From Bradyrhizobium sp. CB2312 (lineage in GTDB: Bacteria; Pseudomonadota; Alphaproteobacteria; Rhizobiales; Xanthobacteraceae), in contig NZ_CP121668.1 in assembly GCF_029714425.1 (NCBI RefSeq), forward strand, positions 8,453,501 through 8,517,500: 64,000 nucleotides of DNA, given 5' to 3'. Below are positions 55,861 to 64,000 of the stretch, piece after piece. Every line of letters begins with the position of its first letter. Position 1 is the stretch's first letter. Position numbers and translations under genes: made by a program. The notes under the pieces were generated by a model that worked only from the letters and a program-made list of their open reading frames with translations, was not told the origin of the DNA and ran no database searches.

Positions 55861-58107
55861 TCACAGCGTCTTCAAATATTCAAGAAGCGCCCGCCGCTCG
55901 GCGCCGGTCAATTCTGGCCCGATGACCCCCGGGGGCAGCTTCGTTAAATCCGTTTCCCGCCCTTGAAAGGAATGCCCGCGATTGCTGTTGCCAAGCAGCG
56001 ATACGTTGAAGTCCGTCAGGCCGGCCGGGCAGGCGTCGTTCGCTCGCACTTTCGCAACGAGTCCGACGCTAACAGGATCGAATTTGCGGCTACCAACGCA
56101 GAAAGAACTTGGCCGCTGGCCCTGCGGCAATAACATGTCCTTCAGCGTCGGCACCGATCCATTGTGCAGATACGGAGCTGTTGCCCAAACTCCGTCCAGC
56201 GGACGTGCCCGGTACTGAGGTTCCAGAGTAAGGACATCTTCGTCCTTGCCGTTACGGCGCACACGCGCTTCAATGTATGCTCGCGGGTTTTGGCAGTTCT
56301 TCCGCGGCCCCCACATCTGCTGCTTGGCTTTTTCGGAAGAGTTATTGGCGAGGTTCCATTGATCGATCGTCTTACCCACGACATCCATCAGGGCGAGCAC
56401 AAACAAGGGATTTGCCGCCTTATCGGCCGGAAGGCCGCACCCCCAGGCTTTGTTCAAGTCATCGATCGGATTGAGACCGAGTGCCTCGGGTAAGTGAACA
56501 CGCCGCGTCATCAGGACATTGGATTGTTGACGATCGGTGCCGATGACGTTCACTGGTAGCTGAGCAACGTTGAAATAGTGGCGTCCGCCGATCTCCACCC
56601 AATTTTTCTCGCCCTTGGCAGAGCGATCTGGGTTCTCCGGCTTCCAGAACGAATCTTCCGGCCACTTTGCATCGAATGCGGGATCGTTGACGGGTCCACG
56701 GTGGCATTCAAAGCAGTGCGAGCGATAAAGATCGCGACCCTTCTCGACGAGGTTTTCGTCGATGGCCCAGGCCGGGTCGCCTCGAAACCTGTCCTGCGCA
56801 TCCTTCCATCGTGGCGCGACAAGCCCGTTGAATTTCCTACCACTTGCTTCCGCCGACGAAAAGGGATCGGTACCGCGCAAAAGCTCCTCGAAACCCGCAA
56901 TATCCGACAGATGGATGGATGATTCAAAAAGCGGCCGTCCCGGCGCGGGTGCCCTCATGTTGATTTTCGCGCTGACACCGAGCGCTTCGCCAGAATTGCG
57001 AACAAGCTCGTTGAGAACAGAGGCGTCATACTGCGCCCAAAGGAAGTAGGGCGTGTCCCAGATTGGCGGAAAACTCACAGGAGCGTCGTTGCGCGCGAAG
57101 TTGCCCTTGAGGAGCGGATCTGGGAGTTCTCCGGTCACAGGGTCGAGAAAATTGGTGTAAAAGACCTGGTTGCCGATCCGGTTCAAGGCATCAAGTCGAC
57201 CAAAACCCTCGTCGAGATTCGTCACGCCCTGCCTCGTCAAAAGGCTATCGTTTGCGGCCTTTTGCTTCTTGATCTTTTGAAATGCGAGCTCCAGATCACC
57301 TCGAAGCTTCTTGCGATCGAGGCTTCGACCTTCAACGCTTTCCAGCCGGTCGGCGAAGCGTTCAAACCGCCACGGCAAGATCAGCGTATAGCCGATTGAT
57401 AGACCAATAACCCGTTCAACCTCGCCAAGATTGACCATCGCTGGCCCACCATCGTAGCGAATGCTGACATTTTTGTACTCCAAATGACCCGTATGACAGG
57501 CGGCGCAGGTTAGTCCGATCTGATCTTCGTAGAAGCCCCCCGTTGTCGGGTCGACGCCCCCCTTCAGGATCGCGAAACCTACAGGCAAACCATTTGCATT
57601 GTCAGGCGTGCTCGCTGTCCAAGTGGAGCTAACACCCTTGGCATCCTCCTGGTAGCCGTACGCAGGTGAGCTAGCGTCAAAGTCCTTTGAGCTCGGACTT
57701 GGGATGAAACCAAGGCGTCGCAGGTACTCGCTGTCCGCCAGGCTCGTGTAACGGACCGACAACTCAGGACGTTCTAAAGCCAAGAACCATCTATAGGGCA
57801 CAGGAATGGTCGCCGTGCCTTGGGACGTGTGGTGGAACCAGTAACGCTGCCGCGCAGTCCAGTTCTGTGGCAGCCAGTATGCGCTCTCGATCTTCGATGG
57901 CGCAGGCAGTGTCGCGGGCAGCAATTGGGCAACCAGATTTGCGGCATTCTTGACCTTGAGCGCCGCGTCGCGCAGCTTCTCGGGTGCGAAATACGCCAGC
58001 CCTATTGACGCCACCGCGACGAACACAATGGCGAACAAGAGAGCGACGACATGAGGCCACCGCCTCACCAGTCCACCGATCCATGCGCTGAACGAACGCG
58101 CCCCCAT
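55861..58107 (-). CDS. Di-haem cytochrome c protein (RoxA-like/peroxidase superfamily)
   Basis: 748 residues. A transmembrane or signal helix (about 20-40, VALLFAIVFVAVASIGLAYF) anchors it, with the rest in the periplasm. Two haem-binding motifs are visible: CAACH at 201-205 and CFECH at 465-469. The length and motif spacing are those of the RoxA-like di-haem protein group, related to cytochrome c peroxidases, of which RoxA cleaves polyisoprene. It is the third gene of an operon with a mono-haem protein and a patatin-like membrane protein. The reaction, peroxidase or dioxygenase, is not decided. Confidence 0.8.
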   Translation of the reverse strand: MGARSFSAWIGGLVRRWPHVVALLFAIVFVAVASIGLAYFAPEKLRDAALKVKNAANLVAQLLPATLPAPSKIESAYWLPQNWTARQRYWFHHTSQGTATIPVPYRWFLALERPELSVRYTSLADSEYLRRLGFIPSPSSKDFDASSPAYGYQEDAKGVSSTWTASTPDNANGLPVGFAILKGGVDPTTGGFYEDQIGLTCAACHTGHLEYKNVSIRYDGGPAMVNLGEVERVIGLSIGYTLILPWRFERFADRLESVEGRSLDRKKLRGDLELAFQKIKKQKAANDSLLTRQGVTNLDEGFGRLDALNRIGNQVFYTNFLDPVTGELPDPLLKGNFARNDAPVSFPPIWDTPYFLWAQYDASVLNELVRNSGEALGVSAKINMRAPAPGRPLFESSIHLSDIAGFEELLRGTDPFSSAEASGRKFNGLVAPRWKDAQDRFRGDPAWAIDENLVEKGRDLYRSHCFECHRGPVNDPAFDAKWPEDSFWKPENPDRSAKGEKNWVEIGGRHYFNVAQLPVNVIGTDRQQSNVLMTRRVHLPEALGLNPIDDLNKAWGCGLPADKAANPLFVLALMDVVGKTIDQWNLANNSSEKAKQQMWGPRKNCQNPRAYIEARVRRNGKDEDVLTLEPQYRARPLDGVWATAPYLHNGSVPTLKDMLLPQGQRPSSFCVGSRKFDPVSVGLVAKVRANDACPAGLTDFNVSLLGNSNRGHSFQGRETDLTKLPPGVIGPELTGAERRALLEYLKTL

Positions 58108-58178
58108 AGCAACCTCTCCTTAATCTTAAAGGCGCCTGCAGCCGCGCGAGCGCCTGCCCTGTTCCGACATGGCGCTTA

Positions 58179-59549
58179 TTACTTGTTCAGCAATTGGCTA
58201 TTGATGAAGGTGACGACGTCAGCGGTCTCGGCTGCCGCGCGTCGCGTTATGGTCGCGGCCGCTGGGCCACCATGCAAGAACGAGGGGAACCAACCGAAAT
58301 TGCGAACATTCCAGTCTTCTTTCGGTAGAACGGCTCGGTTCACGCCGGACACCGCGAAGCCTTGCACTTTCCTGGCGAGTGGCTGCGCGGTTTCGGTGTG
58401 ACAGCTCACGCAGTCCGTATTGAAGAAATGGCTCTTCTTCGTATCGGCAATGATATTGACGATCTCGAGTACGCGGCTATTTGGCACCTTGGCATCGATG
58501 AAATCGGCCGTCGAAACACCCTTACGATTGGCAAGAGGCAGGGGAGGCTTCTGCAGCGCCGCGTGGCGACACGTCGTCGGATTCTGGTTGTTCGTGGCAG
58601 GCCGCGGGACTACGTGCGTTCCGCCGACGATGCTGAACATCTGTGCGGTATGAAGGCCATCGAGCGTCGGGCCAGGCACTGGTATCAACCCGGCCTGCGG
58701 GACCCTTAGCATCGAGACGAACACCCAGGGTTCGGGTGGTGAAATCCCCATGACGGCCATGGTGTTAAGACGCTGCGGCGAGAGATGCTTTTCCAGCAGA
58801 GCTTTGACAGCATCACGAAATGTTTTTGCGGATGCACCGACAAGGCCCGGGTGCACGTTCATGTCACCGGCAGTCGAGACCTTGACATTGCCGAACTTTC
58901 CAGCCGCAAGTTGATCACGCAAAGATGCAACATCACGAACGATTGCCTTAAAGGCTTGATCGTCGGGTTTAAATCGCGGGAATGGCGCACAACCATCAAG
59001 AGGTGACTCCGGTTCGAGGTTGAAACTGAAGATAAGATGACCGGCAGTGTCATGGACCTTGAATCCTTGCGGTCCATTGGTCACCGGCTGAATAATCAGG
59101 CGGATTTGCGGTTGTCGGCCAAACTGGGCAATAACATCAGCAGATAATCCCGGGGCTCCGGGATCGATCCGGATGCCTGCAACGAACCAGGCATCGATCT
59201 TTTTCACGACGTCAGGCAGCTGAATGCGACGCGCGCCCGAGTCCGGCACGCCGTCGCGTTCTGGATTTTCGGCGTTTGCGATAAAACGCGCGAAATCCTC
59301 ATCGGACAAAAGCCGCTGCGGAGCCCCAGTGGGGCCGGCGAGATCGGACAGCGCGATCAGATTGACGAGGTCTGCTGGCGCTTTCGGTGGAGGAAACAGG
59401 ATGGACACATCGTTGGCTGAAAGCGGCTTGGATGGCGTCTCGGCCCGGGCTATTCCTGCTCCCGAGGCAATGGCGACGATCAGTCCCGCTGCTGTAAACA
59501 GGCGACCAAGCTTTGAGCGGCGGATTTCATCTTTTGCCATCGTCGGCAA
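58179..59549 (-). CDS. Secreted mono-haem cytochrome-like protein
   Basis: 456 residues with a signal peptide (LFTAAGLIVAIASGAGIARA, cleavage after ARA near residue 36). The N-terminal 350 residues are not recognised; near the C-terminus TDCVSCHTETAQP (CVSCH at 380-384) binds one haem c. The gene lies between the patatin-like and di-haem genes with gaps of 86 and 71 nt, so it probably forms an electron-transfer or enzyme partner of the di-haem protein in the periplasm. No specific function is known to me. Confidence 0.75.
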   Translation of the reverse strand: MPTMAKDEIRRSKLGRLFTAAGLIVAIASGAGIARAETPSKPLSANDVSILFPPPKAPADLVNLIALSDLAGPTGAPQRLLSDEDFARFIANAENPERDGVPDSGARRIQLPDVVKKIDAWFVAGIRIDPGAPGLSADVIAQFGRQPQIRLIIQPVTNGPQGFKVHDTAGHLIFSFNLEPESPLDGCAPFPRFKPDDQAFKAIVRDVASLRDQLAAGKFGNVKVSTAGDMNVHPGLVGASAKTFRDAVKALLEKHLSPQRLNTMAVMGISPPEPWVFVSMLRVPQAGLIPVPGPTLDGLHTAQMFSIVGGTHVVPRPATNNQNPTTCRHAALQKPPLPLANRKGVSTADFIDAKVPNSRVLEIVNIIADTKKSHFFNTDCVSCHTETAQPLARKVQGFAVSGVNRAVLPKEDWNVRNFGWFPSFLHGGPAAATITRRAAAETADVVTFINSQLLNK

Positions 59550-59635
59550 TTCCCCTGTAAGATTGAAAAGTCGAAAGTCCGATCTAGACCGCTTTCAGTC
59601 ACATAATCTCCGCCCGCGGCCGGGGATCAGGATGC

Positions 59636-62600
59636 TTACTCGCTGCCGTAAAATTTGCTCTGCAATGTCTTGAGTTGCGTTGGATGTAACGCCTCTTCAA
59701 TGCAGCCGAGAAACATCTGGCTTCTTGCATTGACACGCTCCCTATCGAGAGGGCCATGCTCCATGTCTGTTTGCAAGGCGCGCACGGCGATCCAGTCCTT
59801 CGAGGGATCCTTGAGCAAGTCAAACAGCGTTCGGTTCTGATAGAGATGAAGCCGAAAGTGAGCGAAAGCGACTTTGGCTGAGATCTTCGCATCACGCAGT
59901 GCGTCGGGAAGCGCGAGCAGATCAAGCCCCGCCAGTTCTCCGATCTCTTGCATCTGATTCTGCGCTTCCTGATATTGCTCGCGTCCAACTAGTTGATACA
60001 TTCCTCGGGGGCGAAACAGCCAACCATCGTCCGTACCCACTTGGTTTCCGAACGGGTTGCCGTGGTAACCAAGAACAAAGTTGGCCAACTCCTGGGGATG
60101 GTTGAGCAATGCATCCAGGCCGACGGGCGGTTTGTTCGCAGCCGCTAGGTCGGCGTTGTTTTTTTCTATCCGATCGCGCCATTTGCGCGGCAGTTGCGCG
60201 ACCCCGCTGTAAGAGAAGTCTTCGCTGCTGCGTGTAAAGTCGGCGCTGTCGTAGGAAATTGCCCCCAGGATATAGGCCAGGATCCGCGGATCCGTCTCCT
60301 CAATGCGGTCCCATTCCTGCAGCAAGGCTTTGACCTGCTCGGCCTGGAAATACGCCATATAGCTCTTTCGATATGGCGGCACTGGCGCAGGAGCCGGCGA
60401 ATGGTCCTTGATCGACTGCGCCAGCTGGTGCTCGTACGCAGAAACTTTATCCTGGTATTTCTGATAGCCGCGGTCCTGCAACCACTTGTTTTCATAGCAG
60501 GCAAGTAACGGCTGCGGTTTAATCTTTGGAGCGGGCCTGTATTCTTGGTCTAACTCGTCAGCATAAGCTGCCTGGGCAAGCTTGGCTTCTTTGAGCGTTT
60601 CAAAGGCGGATGCGACGGAGCCGTTCAAGATATGAAACAACTTCACTTGCAGGCAATCGGCATTGCTCTGCTTCTTGCGGGATTGATCGAAGTCATCGTT
60701 CGGCACACAATCCCAAAAGCGGCCGCTACTTAGCGAGATGATATCTTCGGTTTTCTGAGATAGCGTCCAACCAAGCGGCAGGTTGTAAAACGAGCCTGTT
60801 ATGTCTATTCGGCCGAACGTTGGAAAGCGTTGCACGCTGGGCGTCACATCGCTTGTTGGCCGACGATCAATATTGTTCGCGCGGTTGAGGGCAACATAGG
60901 TCCGAGAGCTTCGCGTGCTCAAGAGCGCGCGCACCGGCTCCATGAGCTCACCGAACATGAAAGAGCCGTGATCTCCGAACTGACCGCTCACAAGCGACAG
61001 CAGATAAATCCGGAATTTTGGCGCGTCAGAGGTGCCCTTGATGCTGTTGAGCCGCTCAATCAAATCGAGCGCGGTCTCAATTCCGGAATTCTCGACATAT
61101 CCTCCGTCCACGAGGCGCGCCTGCGGATTGGCGGTAATACAATCGTTCCGCAAGGAGACCGTCGCTGCCGGCGTCACCCATGGAAACCGCGCGCTGGTAA
61201 AGGCCGCAGCGCTAAGCGGGATACGCAGCGAGTGGCTCTTGACAGTTTGATCGGCTCCGGTGCCGACACGATCAAGCATCGAGAGAATACAGAGGTCTTT
61301 GTCTTTGGCGTGAAGCGGGTCGATATCAAAGGGAGAGATGACAACGCGTTTGCCGCTACCGGCATCTGTCGTGTTCAACAACAGCGCCGGCATATTGTTG
61401 GAAGGTGTCCAATGTGACTGAAAGTCGGCCTTTAGCAGATTGGATTGGTCGCCGGCGCCCTTTTTGTTCTTGAGCATTCTATCTGCAGCATTCTCCAGCG
61501 TGTACTCCAGAAATCGCGCGCGATCGAAACTTGGGATAGCGAGCGGAGAAAACAGCTGCGTGAAGTCAGTAAATAGAAAACCGGCAACCAAGGGCGAGAG
61601 AAAATCCGTCTCCAAGACACTTGCAACGCGCTGTTCTACCTGCCCTGGGGCATCGATATCCTCAGCCCGGCCGACGCCGGCCAGAAAGTCGGCGATCTTC
61701 GGGCATGTCTTTGCGTCGGGCGCGATCGTATCAAGCGGCGCATTGCCGGCATGAAGCGCAGCTGCGAAAATTGCCGAGCCGACGCTCCCTCCGGAGACGC
61801 CGCTTATCGCAAACAGATGCTGCCGAAATGCCGGACAGAGATCCTGCATCCTGGCAAGAAAACGCGCCGCATTGCTGGCTGCGTAGATGCCGCCGCCCTG
61901 GGCAGCTACAATGAATACCGGATACTCTCCGAGCCTCTCGGCCTCGGCCAGGCGCGGTTTTTGCCGAAGCCAATCCCGAAATGCTTCGACTGCAGAAATG
62001 CGCATCTCTTCTGATGAGGCGGTTGCTCTGGCCACGCTGCGCAGCCCGTGGTCATCGCCTCCGAACAATGAGGCAACCAGGAACAATCCGCCAAACACAA
62101 CCGGTATAAAAGGAAAATCGAACCTGATCGTCAGTAGCGCAAAGTGGGTGGTGAGACCGGCCACGCACATCGCAAAGAGAGCGATTACACCGAACGATCC
62201 GACGAATTGTGCAAGTCTGTCCGGAAACAAAACGAACCCGGTCGTCAACAGGGCGATGCCGCCGATCGTGAGCGCGAGAAATCTGTAGCGGATGAAATAG
62301 GTGATGTTGGCCCGGTTCGCGAGTACGGCCGAGCGATGTTTTGACCCCATCTGCCAAGCGAATACAACAAACAAGGCAAGCAGGATCAACATGGCAAGCG
62401 CAAGGATGAGCAGCATGTTCCGCTCGAAGGCGAGCGCTTGGTCCTGAATGCGGAAGATACTTCCGACTTCCTCGACCTCACCGATCTTTTCAGCCGGGCG
62501 CGAGGCGAGTTGACCTGCCGTCGCGGCGAGGATCGGCAGAGCCCCGAGCACAACGGGCGCAGCTTTGCTATAGAAGGCCATGCGCCCCTTAACGGGCGGG

Positions 62601-62983
62601 ATATGAGGCAGGGTTGCGGCGCTTAGCTGGAAAGCGGCCGCCCAGATCGTTAGCGCAATCAGGCCCACGGCGACGAACTCCTTGAGCGTTACCCACCCAA
62701 TGTCGTCAGCGGCTATCCGGTAGAGCTCCTGAATCTGATCCGGCAAGTACAGCAAAATTGAAATGCCGACCGAAAGAACAGCAATCCACCGGAGGTTGCG
62801 GAACAATGTAAAAATCTGCTCGCGCACAGTCATCGCGTCAATGTCCCATAGTGTTATCGGAGCTAGTCCTGAGCGAGCAATAGGCTTTGGATTCTGGAAA
62901 TTCGTACCGACCCTCGTCGAAGGCCGGCGTGGTAGATAGCGGGCGGTCCGCAACAAATTGACCGGAGATCTCCTATCGGACAC
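59636..62983 (-). CDS. Patatin-like phospholipase domain membrane protein
   Basis: 1115 residues from GTG 62983; the ATG at 62833, just before the first helix, is an alternative start. Several N-terminal membrane helices (LRWIAVLSVGISILLYLP, KEFVAVGLIALTIWAAAFQL and more) precede a patatin domain with AAQGGGIYAAS (oxyanion loop), SGVSGGSVGSAI (nucleophile serine) and LVDGGYVENSG (catalytic aspartate). Patatin domains hydrolyse acyl esters of lipids. A long C-terminal part of about 400 residues is not recognised. It is the first gene of the haem-protein operon, which suggests lipid-linked oxidative chemistry at the membrane, by inference. Confidence 0.85.
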   Translation of the reverse strand: MSDRRSPVNLLRTARYLPRRPSTRVGTNFQNPKPIARSGLAPITLWDIDAMTVREQIFTLFRNLRWIAVLSVGISILLYLPDQIQELYRIAADDIGWVTLKEFVAVGLIALTIWAAAFQLSAATLPHIPPVKGRMAFYSKAAPVVLGALPILAATAGQLASRPAEKIGEVEEVGSIFRIQDQALAFERNMLLILALAMLILLALFVVFAWQMGSKHRSAVLANRANITYFIRYRFLALTIGGIALLTTGFVLFPDRLAQFVGSFGVIALFAMCVAGLTTHFALLTIRFDFPFIPVVFGGLFLVASLFGGDDHGLRSVARATASSEEMRISAVEAFRDWLRQKPRLAEAERLGEYPVFIVAAQGGGIYAASNAARFLARMQDLCPAFRQHLFAISGVSGGSVGSAIFAAALHAGNAPLDTIAPDAKTCPKIADFLAGVGRAEDIDAPGQVEQRVASVLETDFLSPLVAGFLFTDFTQLFSPLAIPSFDRARFLEYTLENAADRMLKNKKGAGDQSNLLKADFQSHWTPSNNMPALLLNTTDAGSGKRVVISPFDIDPLHAKDKDLCILSMLDRVGTGADQTVKSHSLRIPLSAAAFTSARFPWVTPAATVSLRNDCITANPQARLVDGGYVENSGIETALDLIERLNSIKGTSDAPKFRIYLLSLVSGQFGDHGSFMFGELMEPVRALLSTRSSRTYVALNRANNIDRRPTSDVTPSVQRFPTFGRIDITGSFYNLPLGWTLSQKTEDIISLSSGRFWDCVPNDDFDQSRKKQSNADCLQVKLFHILNGSVASAFETLKEAKLAQAAYADELDQEYRPAPKIKPQPLLACYENKWLQDRGYQKYQDKVSAYEHQLAQSIKDHSPAPAPVPPYRKSYMAYFQAEQVKALLQEWDRIEETDPRILAYILGAISYDSADFTRSSEDFSYSGVAQLPRKWRDRIEKNNADLAAANKPPVGLDALLNHPQELANFVLGYHGNPFGNQVGTDDGWLFRPRGMYQLVGREQYQEAQNQMQEIGELAGLDLLALPDALRDAKISAKVAFAHFRLHLYQNRTLFDLLKDPSKDWIAVRALQTDMEHGPLDRERVNARSQMFLGCIEEALHPTQLKTLQSKFYGSE

Positions 62984-63036
62984 CGCTGTGAAAATTGAGA
63001 ACGTAACCTACAGTAGTGGCGCGATTTATCTAACGT

Positions 63037-63060
63037 TCTCTTGAATCGTCAAGAGATTTT
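63037..63060. promoter_or_regulatory. Perfect palindrome upstream of the patatin operon
   Basis: TCTCTTGA ATCG TCAAGAGA followed by TTTT. It lies 54 nt before the GTG start. It contains TTGA-N4-TCAA, two bases shorter than a FixK box, so it may be an operator or, read rightward, a small terminator. Confidence 0.45.
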
Positions 63061-63938
63061 CGATGCCAAGAATCAAGACCCGTGATGTCGGCGTTTTTCG
63101 CTCTCGATCCGCCACCTTGCGCACTTTTTCTTCTCTCATTCGCTTAGAGCGCAATAAAGCCGCATGACCGCACCTCTCTCTCGCGGTCGATCGCAGATAG
63201 TCATCACTGGACGCGGGCTTCAACCCTTACGGACACGCGAACAGCGTCAGGCAATCCGCTACTATGGAAGCTTTGCGACCTCACACCGATCGGGCCCGCC
63301 TATCTGCAACCTGCTTATCCAGCCACTGGGGACATGTGATCTCGGCTCGCCTACGTTCGTTCCGGTGCCATCAGCATAGCAGCGCCAGATGTCGGATATG
63401 TCTCGGCCACTGCCCGACTGAACGTTCGAGACTGTTCTTGACGTGACAGTCGTAGGCTGTCGACTAATCAATCCAGCACTCCTGCGGAACGAGATCGCGG
63501 CCGTGCGAGTCGGCTGAACCCTGCTGCACGCCTTAGTCCCCAAGAGCAGGTCGCAGTCGAGGTAAATCTGGAGGACCGTGCTGCTCTTCCTCTCTCGCGC
63601 GAGCTCGATGTCGGCCACCTCAAGACCAGATACCAAGTCGGATAGACTTTCGACCGCACGGAGTCCGCACACATGCGGTATTTTCTCGAAGATTTTTCCG
63701 CGATGATCGATCTTACCCACACCGGACGATTTGGGTTGCTCGGCGAACACGTCGGGCCACGCTTTCCTTGGCGGCTATGGCATGAAGTCAGCTATGCCGT
63801 CCGCTCTCGATGAACCGCTCCATAGGATTTGACCTGGTACACGGATTACCGCGTAAAATCAGCGATATAGAGCAATTATTGCATGATTTTTCAATGAAAA
63901 AACTTGCGACTTGGGCCTATCGGACTATATTGCTAGTT
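63061..63938. other. Gene-poor stretch
   Basis: Minus-strand frames at 63026-63223 and 63262-63750 are open but show no family likeness and no good start signal. The last 100 bases are AT-rich and probably carry the promoter of the gene starting at 63939. Confidence 0.4.
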
Positions 63939-64000
63939 ATGAGCAACCTCGAACAACTCAAACGCCACCTGAAACCGGGCCGCGCCTATCGGCGTGCGGA
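63939..64000 (+). CDS. Start of a probable AbiEi-type antitoxin gene (cut by window edge)
   Basis: ATG 63939 opens MSNLEQLKRHLKPGRAYRRA before the window ends. The LKxxLxPGxxYRRxxL start is typical of AbiEi-family antitoxins of type IV toxin-antitoxin systems, which repress their own operon and counter the AbiEii nucleotidyltransferase toxin. Only 20 residues are visible, so the call is tentative. Confidence 0.4.
   Translation, partial: MSNLEQLKRHLKPGRAYRRA

Noticed and set aside
63037..63056. FixK box upstream of the patatin operon
   Set aside because: Spacing between TTGA and TCAA is four, not six, so it is not a consensus FixK/Fnr site.
1..64000. CRISPR array
   Set aside because: No series of regularly spaced identical repeats was seen; the tandem and direct repeats found are pairs or small clusters.
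1..64000. nod box or sigma-54 (-24/-12) promoters
   Set aside because: Expected in a symbiosis island, but I found no convincing match by eye to the consensus in front of any intact gene.

Overview
The window looks like an accessory or symbiosis island of an alphaproteobacterium, most likely Bradyrhizobium or a close relative. The evidence is protein resemblance: porin, Flp pilin, FixK-type regulator, RoxA-like di-haem protein and DUF6499/DUF2285 regulators. Many insertion-sequence remnants (IS3, IS66, IS1595, IS91), frameshifted genes and long gene-poor stretches support an island. The assignment is inferred; no rRNA or complete tRNA is present.

Region by region. 1-6540 (minus strand) is a tightly coupled six-gene operon: a haem-oxygenase-like diiron protein, a 2-hydroxyacid dehydrogenase, a two-helix membrane protein, a NACHT NTPase with a C-terminal FGE-sulfatase-like domain, a class II aldolase and a D-amino-acid oxidase that runs off the left edge. 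6541-9486 is decayed DNA. 9487-17808 holds a KamA-type radical SAM enzyme, a broken porin, IS remnants, two related XRE regulators, a LysR regulator, a module resembling the QseM/FseA transfer regulators of ICEMlSymR7A (fseA apparently needs a +1 frameshift), and a TauD-like protein without its iron ligands. 19162-28930 holds a TIGR02391/sigma-4 fusion, peptidase relics, two copies of an flp pilin locus (one broken), a periplasmic protein beside a GGDEF-EAL protein, and a folE/PTPS pair.

28931-35524 is the most interesting part: next to a 3' fragment of a tRNA-Leu (probable attachment site) lies a defence-like locus. It encodes a tandem-domain nucleotidyl cyclase, a Cap2-like E2-E1 protein, a Cap3-like JAB peptidase, a convergent cNMP-binding/TIR-like effector, and, across a repeat-rich divergent promoter, a Fic protein followed by a decayed two-helix Pycsar-type effector. 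It looks like a Pycsar-type cyclase signalling system equipped with CBASS type II ubiquitin-like ancillary proteins.

36221-44083 is a two-module NRPS (A-T-C-A-T-E-like, frameshifted near its end) coupled to a MATE exporter. 44084-53000 is mostly IS debris with two small cargo genes. 53180-62983 holds a FixK-like regulator and a three-gene operon of a patatin-like membrane protein, a mono-haem protein and a RoxA-like di-haem protein. A probable AbiEi-type antitoxin gene starts at the right edge.
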